The translations under genes and the position numbers were made by a program. The notes beneath the pieces were generated by a model, which was not told the origin of the DNA, made no database searches, and worked only from the letters and a program-made list of their open reading frames with translations. From CAZDKK01 sp964506245 (GTDB lineage: Bacteria; Eisenbacteria; RBG-16-71-46; CAIMUX01; WJJG01), in contig CAZDKK010000016.1 in the NCBI GenBank assembly GCA_964506245.1, positions 1-64,000 of the forward strand: 64,000 nucleotides of DNA. Direction: 5' to 3'. This document shows positions 24,805-33,107 of the stretch, one piece after another. How positions within the stretch are numbered: position 1 is the stretch's first letter; the number at the start of each line of letters is the position of its first letter.

Positions 24805-25656
24805 ATGCACTATCTGCTCCTGGCGATCGTCTGCAGCGCGGCGATCGCACTCGTCTTCCGCTACAGCGAGATCACCGGGCGCAACCGCTACGCGGTCACC
24901 AGCGCCAACTACCTGGCGGCCTGCCTCGTCGCCGCGGCCCTCGCCGCGCGTGCGGCCCGGCCAGCGCCGGACGCGCTCCGCTGGGCGTTGCTGGTCGGGC
25001 TGGGGGCTGGGTTCTTCTTCTTCGCGGCCTTCATCTCCTACCAGGTGAGTGTGCGCCGCCACGGCGTGGGGCTGGCCGGCGCCTTTGCCAAGCTGGGCAT
25101 TCTGCTGCCCATGGCGCTGTCGCTGGTGCTGTGGCGCGAACAACCCAGCGCGCTCCAGTGGCTGGGCATCGCCCTGGCGTGCATGGCGATCGTCGCGGTC
25201 AACCTGCCTGCCGCAAGAGGCGGGGAGAAGGCGAGCCTGCGCCGCGCCCTGCGACCCGCCTTGCTCCTGCTCTTCCTCTTCGGTGGAATCGCGGAGTTCA
25301 GCAACAAGGTCTTCCAGCGCCACGGGCTGCCCGAGGCGAAGTCGATCTTCCTGCTGGCCACCTTCGCGGTGGCCTTCCTCTTCAGTCTTGGCGCCCTGGC
25401 GCGCGCCCGCCGGCCAGTCCGCGCGGGCGACGCGCTGGTGGGCGTGGCGGTCGGCATTCCGAACCTGTTCTCTTCCTTCTTCCTGATCCTGGCTCTGGAC
25501 CGGATGCCGGCGGCGGTCGCGTTTCCGGCTTACGGCGCGGGCACGATTCTGATCCTCGCCCTGGCGGGTGCCGGGCTCTTCCGCGAGCGGCTGTCAGGAC
25601 GTGAGTGGCTGGCCATGGCGATGATCACCGCCGCCCTGGTCCTGATCAACCTCTAG
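24805..25656 (+). CDS. EamA-type drug/metabolite transporter
   Basis: A 283-residue polytopic membrane protein with ten predicted helices in two EamA-like halves. The first half runs from MHYLLLAIVCSAAIALVFRY to LQWLGIALACMAIVAVNLPA, and the second from LRPALLLLFLFGGIAEFSNK to WLAMAMITAALVLINL. Each half ends with the family's E-x-L/P-S-x-x-x-W-x-G/A-x-A-L/M pattern (REQPSALQWLG, RERLSGREWLA). The substrate cannot be told from sequence. Confidence 0.88.
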   Translation: MHYLLLAIVCSAAIALVFRYSEITGRNRYAVTSANYLAACLVAAALAARAARPAPDALRWALLVGLGAGFFFFAAFISYQVSVRRHGVGLAGAFAKLGILLPMALSLVLWREQPSALQWLGIALACMAIVAVNLPAARGGEKASLRRALRPALLLLFLFGGIAEFSNKVFQRHGLPEAKSIFLLATFAVAFLFSLGALARARRPVRAGDALVGVAVGIPNLFSSFFLILALDRMPAAVAFPAYGAGTILILALAGAGLFRERLSGREWLAMAMITAALVLINL

Positions 25657-25937
25657 CGGCCGCGACCCGGGGGCAGGCTGATCCCCGCCATGCGCGGGCC
25701 GAGTCGGGCCGCGCGCCAAAGGTCGTGCGCAGCGCCGAAAGCGATCCGCTGACCGAGATGAGCCAGGCAGACTCCCCGCGATTCCGCGCAGGCAATGCTC
25801 AAGCGCCGCCGGCCGGAGCCGAACACGAGCCGTGCGTCCCCGATTCCCGGGTGCGACCGCTGCCGCATCGCCGCGACCCGCGCCGTGTTGCGAGAGGGGC
25901 GGTTGTGCTTGGGGCGCTTCGAATCCGGAGGTGTACG
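25657..25937. other. Intergenic region, no gene seen
   Basis: 281 bases after the EamA gene. A minus-strand frame runs through it and the next two genes, but its translation is Arg/Pro/Gly-biased and has no recognisable family, so I do not call it. Confidence 0.5.
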
Positions 25938-26240
25938 ATGGGTGCGCCAGAGGTCTCGCCCGAAGGGCGGGGCAGTCCCGACGTCGAGCAGGGACTGCGA
26001 CTCAAGCTGATCGAGTTCGGCCGGGACAAACGCTCGGCGGTCGAGGACACGCTCCTGGCCATCCTCATCCGCGTCCCGGCCTACCGCCCGCCCACGGGCG
26101 CGGACGCCGGCGGGGTGCCGGCGCACGACGAGCTCTGGCCCGCACGGGGACCGAAGGGGCCGCTCGACCTGCTGGCCGACGATCTGGCTGCGCGCGCGTG
26201 CCGTTCTCTCTCCACGGGCGAGGAGCGCCGGGCCGCCTAG
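25938..26240 (+). CDS. Small hypothetical protein
   Basis: A 100-residue frame starting at the ATG at 25938, seven bases after GGAGG. The middle part (VEQGLRLKLIEFGRDKRSAV and then EDTLLAILIRVPAYRPP) is amphipathic and protein-like; the tail (GPLDLLADDLAARACRSLS) is helical. I recognise no family. No signal peptide or membrane segment is visible. It stands between the EamA transporter and dipeptidase genes. The longer upstream extension of the frame has biased composition and is ignored. Confidence 0.45.
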   Translation: MGAPEVSPEGRGSPDVEQGLRLKLIEFGRDKRSAVEDTLLAILIRVPAYRPPTGADAGGVPAHDELWPARGPKGPLDLLADDLAARACRSLSTGEERRAA

Positions 26241-26369
26241 ACCCCACCGCGTCCGCTGCCCGGACTTCCCTGGCCCATCCCTCCGCACTCGTTGTATAGT
26301 GATCCCTTGCCCTTCGGCCGGGATTGCCGGCCGTGTGGATGCAGATCCGGACAGTGGAGGAGGAGCGGC

Positions 26370-27830
26370 ATGTCCAGCCCCATCGATTCCTTGGAACCGC
26401 GCGAGGTGTGGCAGTACTTCGATCGCATTCGCCAGATTCCGCACGGCTCCGGCAACGAGAAGGCCCTGGGCGAGGCCATCATGGTGTGGGCCGCGGAGAA
26501 GGGGCGCGAGGCATTCATGGACGCGACCGGCAACGTGGTGGTGCGCGTGCCCGCCACGGCGGGTCTCGAGCGAGCTGCAGGCGTCGTGCTCCAGGGCCAC
26601 ATGGACATGGTCTGCGAGAAGAACGCCGACAAGACGTTCGACTTCGAGCGCGATGCGATCCAGCTCGTGCGCAAGGGCGACTGGCTTTACGCCGACGGCA
26701 CGACGCTCGGGGCCGACAACGGCCTCGGTCTGGCGACAGCGCTGGCGATGATGGATCTGCCGAAGGCGGTCCACGGCCCGCTCGAGATCCTCGCGACCGT
26801 CGACGAGGAGCGTGGCCTGGTGGGGGCTCGCAGCCTCGGCGCCGACTTCGTGCAGGGACGCCTGCTGTTCAATGTCGACTCGGAGGAGGACGGGGTCTTC
26901 TACATCGGTTGCGCCGGCGGTCGCGACAGCGAGCTGGCGCTGCCGCTGCGGACGCTGCCCGCCCCCCCGGAGATGCAGGCCCTGAGCCTCGAGGTCAAAG
27001 GGCTGAGGGGTGGCCACTCCGGCCTGGACATCATCCAGAACCGCGGCAACGCGCTACGGCTCCTGGCGCGCGCGCTGCGAGCCGCGAGCCGCAGGGTGAC
27101 GGTCATCCTCGCCACGATCGAAGGAGGCGACAAGCACAACGCCATCCCGCGCGAGGCGTCCGCGGTGGCGCTGGTCAAGCCGGAGAGCGAGGGACAGCTC
27201 CGCCAGATTCTGGCGGCGCAGCTCGTGGGCTTCCGAGAGGAGTTCGCCGGGGCCGAGCCGGACCTGGCGCTCACGGCCGCACCCGCTGTCGCCCCGGCGC
27301 GCGTCATGGACCCCGCCTCGCGCGATAGCGTGCTGCGCCTCATCCTGGGCTTGCCGCACGGCGTGCTGGCGATGATGCGCGACATTCCCGGAAAGGTCGA
27401 GACCTCGAGCAACCTCGCACGCGTACGGACCGAGGGTGATCGGCTGCACATCCTGTGCAGCTCACGCTCGTCGATCGGGTCGGCCACCGAGGGGGTCGTG
27501 GCCCAGATCGAATCCGTGGGGCTGGCGGTCAGGGCGGAGGTGAAGCTGCACGAGGGCTACCCCGGCTGGAAACCGAACCTCGCCTCGCCGATGATGGCCA
27601 AGGCCCGCGAGGTGTGGCGGGCGGTCCATGGCGCGGAGCCCAAGTTCGAGGTCGTTCACGCCGGGCTCGAGTGCGGCATCATCGGGGAGCGCTATCCGGG
27701 GATGGACATGATCTCGTTGGGACCGACGATCGAGCACCCCCACTCGCCGGACGAGCGCACGTTCATCCCGGCGGCGGGGAGGTTCTTCGAGTTCACGCAG
27801 GCGTTTCTGGTGGCTCTGGCGCGGGCGTAG
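26370..27830 (+). CDS. pepD: Aminoacyl-histidine dipeptidase (beta-Ala-His dipeptidase)
   Basis: A 486-residue M20C zinc peptidase, cytoplasmic, that cleaves Xaa-His and related dipeptides. Visible motifs: LEPREVWQYFDRIRQIPHGS at the N-terminus, VLQGHMDMVCEKN (zinc His and Asp), GTTLGADNGLGLA (bridging Asp), LATVDEERGLVGA (catalytic Glu and zinc Glu), FNVDSEEDGVFYIGCAGG, and LRGGHSGLDI in the lid domain. The final zinc His lies in GPTIEHPHSPDE. The length matches PepD of E. coli (485). The ATG at 26370 has GGAGGAGG upstream, and a TATAGT hexamer at 26295-26300 could be its -10. The enzyme fits downstream of the peptide uptake encoded at 59465-61018. Confidence 0.95.
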   Translation: MSSPIDSLEPREVWQYFDRIRQIPHGSGNEKALGEAIMVWAAEKGREAFMDATGNVVVRVPATAGLERAAGVVLQGHMDMVCEKNADKTFDFERDAIQLVRKGDWLYADGTTLGADNGLGLATALAMMDLPKAVHGPLEILATVDEERGLVGARSLGADFVQGRLLFNVDSEEDGVFYIGCAGGRDSELALPLRTLPAPPEMQALSLEVKGLRGGHSGLDIIQNRGNALRLLARALRAASRRVTVILATIEGGDKHNAIPREASAVALVKPESEGQLRQILAAQLVGFREEFAGAEPDLALTAAPAVAPARVMDPASRDSVLRLILGLPHGVLAMMRDIPGKVETSSNLARVRTEGDRLHILCSSRSSIGSATEGVVAQIESVGLAVRAEVKLHEGYPGWKPNLASPMMAKAREVWRAVHGAEPKFEVVHAGLECGIIGERYPGMDMISLGPTIEHPHSPDERTFIPAAGRFFEFTQAFLVALARA

Positions 27831-27845
27831 CGACCTTGGGGTCGC
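27830..27845. terminator. Hairpin between convergent genes
   Basis: GCGACC-TTGG-GGTCGC, a six-bp stem starting at the last base of the pepD stop codon, in the 44-base gap before the convergent HDOD gene. A short T-poor terminator is possible for both. Confidence 0.4.
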
Positions 27846-27874
27846 CACGCCCAGATGCGTGAGCTTGGTGGGGA

Positions 27875-29218
27875 TCAGGCCGCAGCGCTCTCTTCCTCGG
27901 AGACCTCGCCGCGCACCAAGGAGGGCGGCAGCAACGCCAGCACCACCCGCGGCGTGCAGAGCGCCTGCAGCCCACCCGACAGCTTGAGCGTCTCCTGCCA
28001 TCCCTCTCGCGGCAACCAGGCCGCCGGCGGCTCTTGGCCCTTCAGGTGGTATTGCGTCAGATGCGCCATCAGGTCCGCCAGGTGGACCACGGCGATCGCG
28101 GCGCGATTGCCTTCAACCTGCTCCGGACGGCGATACAGCGGCGCATGGTGCTGGCCAATCGTGCTGCTCGTCACCGGGGGCAGGTCCCACATGGCTGCGA
28201 TCTCCTGCCCCAAGCGCGCATGGCCGACCCCGAGATCGGGCTCGAGCTCGGCCAGCACCCGGTGGTCGCTGATCCGCAGGGGCTGGTAGATCGCCAGCGC
28301 CTGGGCAGGCCACGTCTTCACACTGATCAGCTTGCCCACGTCGTGCAGGAGGGCGGCCGTGGCAACCTCATCCGGATGCGGAAGCTCCAGGATCTTCGCG
28401 ATGACGTAGGCCGCCCGCGAAACGGTGAAGGAGTGCTGCCAGAGCTCCTCCAGCAACCCCGCGGTCGCGCTGTCGTTCGATCCGAGGGTCTCGCTCAGGC
28501 AGGCCCGCATCACGATGCTCCGCACCTCGATGTTGCCCAGGAAGAGCACGGCGCGAAACACCGAGGCCTGCTGATGGCGCAGACCGTAGTAAGGCGAGTT
28601 CACCGTCCTGAGAACCTGCGCGGCCAAGGCCGCGTCACTGACGACCATGTCGGTAATCTCGCGCGGCCCCATCGAGGCATCGGACAGCCCCCGCAGAATG
28701 GCCTGCCGTGCGCGCAGGTGGACCGAGACCTGCTCGGCCTGCTTGAGGGCCTCGTCGATCGCGTACTGCGAGATGGGGAGGTCCTGCGGGTCGGGCAAGT
28801 CCCCCGGTGCCGGCACGAGCTTGGAGAAGTCGATCGGGCTCATGAGGGAGATCTGTCCTGCGACACCTCCCGCCGTCGTGCGGGCTCGCGCGGGATCCGG
28901 CGGGCGGGGAGCTGAACGTCCGGGCGGAGGAGCCGCGGGTCCCACGGCCTCTGCGCCCTCGATCACGGCCGCCGCCCGCTCAGGCTTCCCGGGCTCCGGT
29001 CGCTGTGCCGGCCGGCCCGACGCGGGCGTCCGGGTCGCGGGCGCCGTGGGGCGCCGCGCGCGGACCCCGGAGGCTGCGCTTGGGGTCGCGGGGGAGCGGC
29101 GTGCCGGCGCGGCGACGGGCCGCTGGGCGCCGCGGGACCTGTTCTTGCGGCGTTGAGCCACGCTCCACCACAGCACGGCGGCGGCCACGAGGCCGAGTAG
29201 GAGGGTCAGTGCCAGCAT
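27875..29218 (-). CDS. Membrane-anchored HDOD-domain protein
   Basis: A 447-residue protein from the ATG at 29218, with GGAG upstream. It begins with one transmembrane helix (MLALTLLLGLVAAAVLWWSV) followed by basic residues (QRRKNRSR), so the rest is cytoplasmic. A Pro/Ala/Arg-rich linker spans about 25-125. The HDOD domain lies at about 170-400: AILRGLSDASMGPREITDMV, AAQVLRTVNSPYYGL, FLGNIEVRSIVMRACL, then LWQHSFTVSRAAYVIA and the HD pair in TAALLHDVGKLISVKTWP. HDOD proteins act as signalling hubs, often downstream of cyclic-di-GMP or two-component systems, and generally lack phosphohydrolase activity. It is divergent from the HD-GYP/PilZ pair at 29603. Confidence 0.88.
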   Translation of the reverse strand: MLALTLLLGLVAAAVLWWSVAQRRKNRSRGAQRPVAAPARRSPATPSAASGVRARRPTAPATRTPASGRPAQRPEPGKPERAAAVIEGAEAVGPAAPPPGRSAPRPPDPARARTTAGGVAGQISLMSPIDFSKLVPAPGDLPDPQDLPISQYAIDEALKQAEQVSVHLRARQAILRGLSDASMGPREITDMVVSDAALAAQVLRTVNSPYYGLRHQQASVFRAVLFLGNIEVRSIVMRACLSETLGSNDSATAGLLEELWQHSFTVSRAAYVIAKILELPHPDEVATAALLHDVGKLISVKTWPAQALAIYQPLRISDHRVLAELEPDLGVGHARLGQEIAAMWDLPPVTSSTIGQHHAPLYRRPEQVEGNRAAIAVVHLADLMAHLTQYHLKGQEPPAAWLPREGWQETLKLSGGLQALCTPRVVLALLPPSLVRGEVSEEESAAA

Positions 29219-29602
29219 TCGTAGCTCCGTTCGATGTCGTGGGGCCGAGCTGTCCCGATGTCCCTCGACCCTGAGGGTTCGAGCTGCCCCGAGCCCACGC
29301 GAAGTTCGCTGTACTCCGGCACTCCAAAGATCGGCCAAGCGGAGGCCGACATGCAGAGGGATCCACGGGAACCCTCCCTGCCAAAACCGTTAGTATACAT
29401 TCGTACATGTCATTCGGGCCGGTGCTGATCTCAACCTGGCGGTGAGCGGCGGCTCCACTTTGCGGGCCAGGGCTCCGATACCTGGAGGGTGGCCTGCGAC
29501 CGGAGTGCACGGACAGCGCCAGAGCCGCCGACCGGAGGGGTATCGGACCGTGAGGCGGATGCTGGACATCCGCGCAAAACGCCCCCGTGCTGAGAAAACA
29601 GT
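29219..29602. other. Divergent intergenic region (HDOD and HD-GYP genes)
   Basis: 384 bases with no gene. A locally AT-richer patch at about 29383-29411 holds TTAGTATACATTCGTACATG, which could be part of a promoter in either direction, but I could not place a convincing -35 element. Confidence 0.45.
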
Positions 29603-30697
29603 ATGGAAAGCGACAAGGCCCCGAAGCCCGGGGATACGGATGCCATCCCTGCCGGACGCGCGGGCACACCTGCCCCTCGCGCCCAGGGCGATGCGGCGTT
29701 CGTGCCCGTTCAGCTCGCCAGCCTCCACGTCGACACCGTGCCGGGTTTCGACCTCTACCTGCGCACCCGCACCGGCCGGATGGCCCTCTACCAGAAAGGC
29801 GACGTCAGCTTCCGGGAGGAGCACCGCCAGCGGCTGCGCGATCACAGCGTCGAGGAGCTGTACGTCGCGGCCGCAGATCGCAAGCAGTGCCTGCGCTACC
29901 TCGAGGGGCACCTGGACGACGTGCTGCGCAACGAGATGGTGCCGCCGCCCGAGCGGGCGAAGATCCTCTACTCCTCGGCCTCCATGCTGATCCAGGACGT
30001 CTTCGCCGATCCGACGGTCGGATCCAGCATCGCCCGCGCCCACGCCTTCGTGGACAGCACCGTGGACTACCTCTTCAGAAAGGCCGAGCATTTCACCGAC
30101 CTGCTCGACATCATGTCCTTTGACTACCACACCTACACGCACTCCGTGAACGTGTGCGTCTTCGGCGTGGCGCTGGGCCGCCGACTGGGGTATGGGCAGC
30201 GCGAGCTCAATCGTCTGGGAGCGGGTCTCCTACTCCACGACACGGGTAAGGCGCGGATCGACCCCGCCATCCTTGCCAAGCGCGGCAAGCTCACGCCGGC
30301 CGAGTGGGAGATCATCAAGACCCATCCCGCCTGCGGCGTGGAGCTGCTCCGGCAAGCGGGTGGCGTCGAACCCGACTCGCTCCTGGTGGTCCTGCAACAC
30401 CACGAGAAGTGCTCCGGCGGCGGCTACCCTACCGGACTGACCGAGGGGCAGATTCACTCCTTCGCCAAGATCGCCGCCGTGGCCGATGTCTTCGACGCAC
30501 TCACGACGGAACGATCGTACAAGCGGGCGGTGGCGTCATTCCCCGCTCTGCGCACGATGCAAGCGGAGATGGCGGACGCGTTCGACCGCACGATCCTGCG
30601 AGAGCTGATCCTGCTCTTGCACAGATCCCAGGGCCGTGTCGACCAACTCGGCGGGGAGGCCCCTGGATCCGCCCAACAGGGGGATGCGGCGGCATGA
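29603..30697 (+). CDS. HD-GYP domain protein (probable cyclic-di-GMP phosphodiesterase)
   Basis: A 364-residue cytoplasmic protein. The N-terminal domain (about 30-120, VQLASLHVDTVPGFDLYLRT) is the same as that of the HD-GYP protein at 11628-12821. The HD-GYP core follows with YTHSVNVCVFG, LLHDTGKARIDPAIL (intact HD-x-G-K), KTHPACGVELLRQ, HHEKCSGGGYPTGL and KIAAVADVFDALTTERSYK. All residues for metal binding and the GYP loop are present, so hydrolysis of cyclic-di-GMP is expected. The PilZ gene follows 42 bases downstream on the same strand, linking a degradative enzyme to a cyclic-di-GMP receptor in one operon. The ribosome-binding site is weak. Confidence 0.92.
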   Translation: MESDKAPKPGDTDAIPAGRAGTPAPRAQGDAAFVPVQLASLHVDTVPGFDLYLRTRTGRMALYQKGDVSFREEHRQRLRDHSVEELYVAAADRKQCLRYLEGHLDDVLRNEMVPPPERAKILYSSASMLIQDVFADPTVGSSIARAHAFVDSTVDYLFRKAEHFTDLLDIMSFDYHTYTHSVNVCVFGVALGRRLGYGQRELNRLGAGLLLHDTGKARIDPAILAKRGKLTPAEWEIIKTHPACGVELLRQAGGVEPDSLLVVLQHHEKCSGGGYPTGLTEGQIHSFAKIAAVADVFDALTTERSYKRAVASFPALRTMQAEMADAFDRTILRELILLLHRSQGRVDQLGGEAPGSAQQGDAAA

Positions 30698-30739
30698 TCT
30701 GGGGGTTGCGCCCGAAGCGAAGAGAGGAGCACGATCGTG

Positions 30740-31411
30740 ATGCGGGGAAGCGGCAACACGCCGGCGCCTGAGGGCCGGAACCTCGACGTGCAGCTCGGCA
30801 CGCCGATGATGATCCAGTTCCCTGGGTCGGGGGCGCGGCTCAAGGCGGTGTACATCGGCGGCGAGAGCCGAGCCTATCTCATGGTCCGGCTGCTGGACCC
30901 CCAAGAGACGGGCCAGATGCCCGCCGCGGGGGACAAGGTCGTGGTGGGTTGCGTGCGCCTGGGAACGGTCTGCGCCTTCGAGTCGGAGCTGGTCGCGCAC
31001 GCCAGCGAACCCTACCCGCTGCTCTTTCTCTCCTACCCAGAGGCGGTGCAGACCCACAAGCTGCGGGGGACGGTGAGGGTGTCGAGCGACATCCCAGCGC
31101 GCGCCCGGATCGCGGGCCGGGAGCTGCGCGGGCGCGTCGTCGATCTGAGCACCGGGGGCTGCCGCTTCTCCGTGCGGGCACGCGCGGGAATGGCGCAGGA
31201 GATCCGCGCGGGGGATCCGATCGAGATCTGCTTCGTGCTTCTCGGAGGATTTGGGGAACAGGTCGTGCGCGGGCAGGCACGGGCCTGCGACGAGGAGTCG
31301 GGCCGTCTCTACGTGGGCGTGCGCTTCGATGAGGCGGACCCGGTGATTCGCGACCGGATCGAGGCCTACGTCCACAGCGTGCTGGCGTTCGACCGAGACG
31401 AGGCCGCCTGA
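30740..31411 (+). CDS. PilZ-domain cyclic-di-GMP receptor (YcgR-like)
   Basis: A 223-residue protein. The N-terminal half (about 15-105, LGTPMMIQFPGSGARLKAVY onward) resembles the YcgR-N (flagellar brake) domain. The C-terminal PilZ domain (about 108-220) has both cyclic-di-GMP motifs: R-x-x-x-R as KLRGTVRV and D-x-S-x-x-G as VVDLSTGGCRF. YcgR-type proteins slow flagellar motors or modulate exopolysaccharide synthesis when bound to cyclic-di-GMP. A GTG at 30737 directly precedes the ATG chosen; AGAGAGGAG lies upstream. It sits in an operon with the HD-GYP gene. Confidence 0.9.
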   Translation: MRGSGNTPAPEGRNLDVQLGTPMMIQFPGSGARLKAVYIGGESRAYLMVRLLDPQETGQMPAAGDKVVVGCVRLGTVCAFESELVAHASEPYPLLFLSYPEAVQTHKLRGTVRVSSDIPARARIAGRELRGRVVDLSTGGCRFSVRARAGMAQEIRAGDPIEICFVLLGGFGEQVVRGQARACDEESGRLYVGVRFDEADPVIRDRIEAYVHSVLAFDRDEAA

Positions 31412-31420
31412 GGCGAGCGT

Positions 31421-31439
31421 CCGCGTCGCAGCGACGCGG
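31421..31439 (+). terminator. Hairpin after the PilZ gene
   Basis: CCGCGTCG-CAG-CGACGCGG, an eight-bp perfect stem with a three-base loop, ten bases after the PilZ stop codon. A second inverted repeat (GGGCCGG/CCGGCCC, 16-base loop) follows in the same 178-base gap. There is no T-run, so termination is likely but not proven. Confidence 0.5.
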
Positions 31440-31589
31440 TGGTGGCCCGGCGACGGGCCGATAGAAAGGGCCGGCCCGCCGAAGGGTGGACCGGCCCGAT
31501 CCCTTCCCCCAAACCTCCCGCATCGGTTACCCTTATCAGGAGACGCGCGCGCGCCGTGTTCCGTCTGGGGTCAGATAGGGGGGACAACC

Positions 31590-33107
31590 ATGTTCGGCAC
31601 CCGCACTCCGGCACTGCGATCGCTCGGCCTGGCACTGCTGTCGCTCCTCTGCGGCAGCCTGGTGAGCGCCGGCGCCACCCAGATCCCCCCTGGTCCGGTC
31701 AGTGGCATCTGGACCGCCGCCGGCTCACCCTACGAGGTGCTGGGTGACATTCACGTACCGGCGGGCGGACACCTGGAGGTCCAAGCCGGCACCGCGGTGG
31801 TCTTCCAGGGGTACTACCGGCTGACGGTTCAGGGGACGCTGGCAGCCCTGGGCGACGCGGGCGCGCCGGTCACCTGGGACGGGAGCGCGCGCTGGCGGGG
31901 GCTGCGGTTCGAAAGCCCCGACCTGACCAGCACGCTTCGCCACTGCGAGATCCGCAATGCCGAGCAAGGCGTCGCCTCGGTCGACTCGCCGGTCGACATC
32001 GAGACATCCCTGTTCGCGGACCACGTCGTGGCGGTACACGTCTTCGGCGTGGGCGACGCGGATCCCCCCGCGGTGCACATCGACCGGTGCACCATCCGCG
32101 ACTGCCAGCAGCACGGCATCTTTGTCGTCGAGAACTCGCATACGCGGATCACCGGGTGCGAGATCACCCGGTGCGCCCTGGACGGGTCGGCCCGTGGGGC
32201 CGTGCAGCTCAGCAACCAGTCGGTCCAGGGGAGCAACGATCCGGTGATCAGCGGCAACTGGATCCACCACAACATCTGGCAGGGTCTGACGGCGTTCGAT
32301 GTGACCGGAGGCGGGCGCGTCCATCCGCAGGTGACGGACAACCGGATCGAGTACAACTATACAGGCATCTATCTACTCTATACATCGGGCACGTTCCGGC
32401 ACAATCTGGTCAATCACAACTTCCAGGCCGGCAATCCCAATTCCGGAGCGGGTGTGATGGTTTACGGCGCGACCTCGCACCCGATCTTCACGAACAACAC
32501 GACGACCGGGAACTACACAGGCTACTACATTATCGAGGGGGCGACGGCCAATCTTGGTGATCTGAACAACGTCGATCCGAACGATGACGGCGGCAACCTC
32601 ATCTATGGCAATCTGGATCCGGCTGGCCGGTTGTGGAGCGTCTACAACATGTCCACGGCCGATGTCATGGCCGAGAACAACCTCTGGGACAGCGAAGACC
32701 CGGCGGTGATCGCGCAGACGATCTACGACCGCCACGACGATCCCGCCCGCGGCATCGTGGACTTCGAACCGCTCCTGCCGGCGGCGCGCGTGGAGACAGA
32801 AACGATCGGGGACCGGGGCCGCATGGACTGGCACCTGCGTAGCTGGCCGAATCCGTGCCGCGGGTCGGCGATCCTGGCGCTGTCGGTGCCGGAGGGGGCA
32901 GCGGGGACGATGTGCCTCGCGATCCACGATCTCGAGGGACGGCTCGTGCGCGAGCTGCTGCGCGGCGCGCCGACGGCGGGCGAGCAGCGTGTGGCGTGGG
33001 ATGGTCTGGACGCGGCGGGGAAGCCTGCGCCCGGGGGCATCTACTTCTGCCGGCTGGCCTGCGACGGGCGGCCGATCGTCACCCGCGCCCTTCTCCTGCG
33101 CCGCTGA
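31590..33107 (+). CDS. Exported right-handed beta-helix protein with FlgD-like C-terminal domain
   Basis: A 505-residue exported protein. Signal peptide: LRSLGLALLSLLCGSLVSAGA. Residues about 50-390 form parallel beta-helix coils of the NosD/right-handed beta-helix type (VLGDIHVPAGGHLEVQAGT, LRHCEIRNAEQGVA, IDRCTIRDCQQHGIFVVENS, ISGNWIHHNIWQGL, VTDNRIEYNYTGIYLL). The last 85 residues are the FlgD-Ig-like domain (SWPNPCRGSAILALSVP, CLAIHDLEGRLVRELL, PGGIYFCRL). Such folds bind or cleave polysaccharide, but no catalytic residues could be assigned. Its last 29 bases overlap the convergent methyltransferase/reductase gene. Confidence 0.87.
   Translation: MFGTRTPALRSLGLALLSLLCGSLVSAGATQIPPGPVSGIWTAAGSPYEVLGDIHVPAGGHLEVQAGTAVVFQGYYRLTVQGTLAALGDAGAPVTWDGSARWRGLRFESPDLTSTLRHCEIRNAEQGVASVDSPVDIETSLFADHVVAVHVFGVGDADPPAVHIDRCTIRDCQQHGIFVVENSHTRITGCEITRCALDGSARGAVQLSNQSVQGSNDPVISGNWIHHNIWQGLTAFDVTGGGRVHPQVTDNRIEYNYTGIYLLYTSGTFRHNLVNHNFQAGNPNSGAGVMVYGATSHPIFTNNTTTGNYTGYYIIEGATANLGDLNNVDPNDDGGNLIYGNLDPAGRLWSVYNMSTADVMAENNLWDSEDPAVIAQTIYDRHDDPARGIVDFEPLLPAARVETETIGDRGRMDWHLRSWPNPCRGSAILALSVPEGAAGTMCLAIHDLEGRLVRELLRGAPTAGEQRVAWDGLDAAGKPAPGGIYFCRLACDGRPIVTRALLLRR

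Noticed and set aside
25653..27017. Minus-strand frame over the small hypothetical and dipeptidase genes
   Set aside because: The dipeptidase motifs on the plus strand are complete, and the reverse frame has only biased composition. Its 3' part (25653-25937) looked slightly protein-like but matches no family I know.
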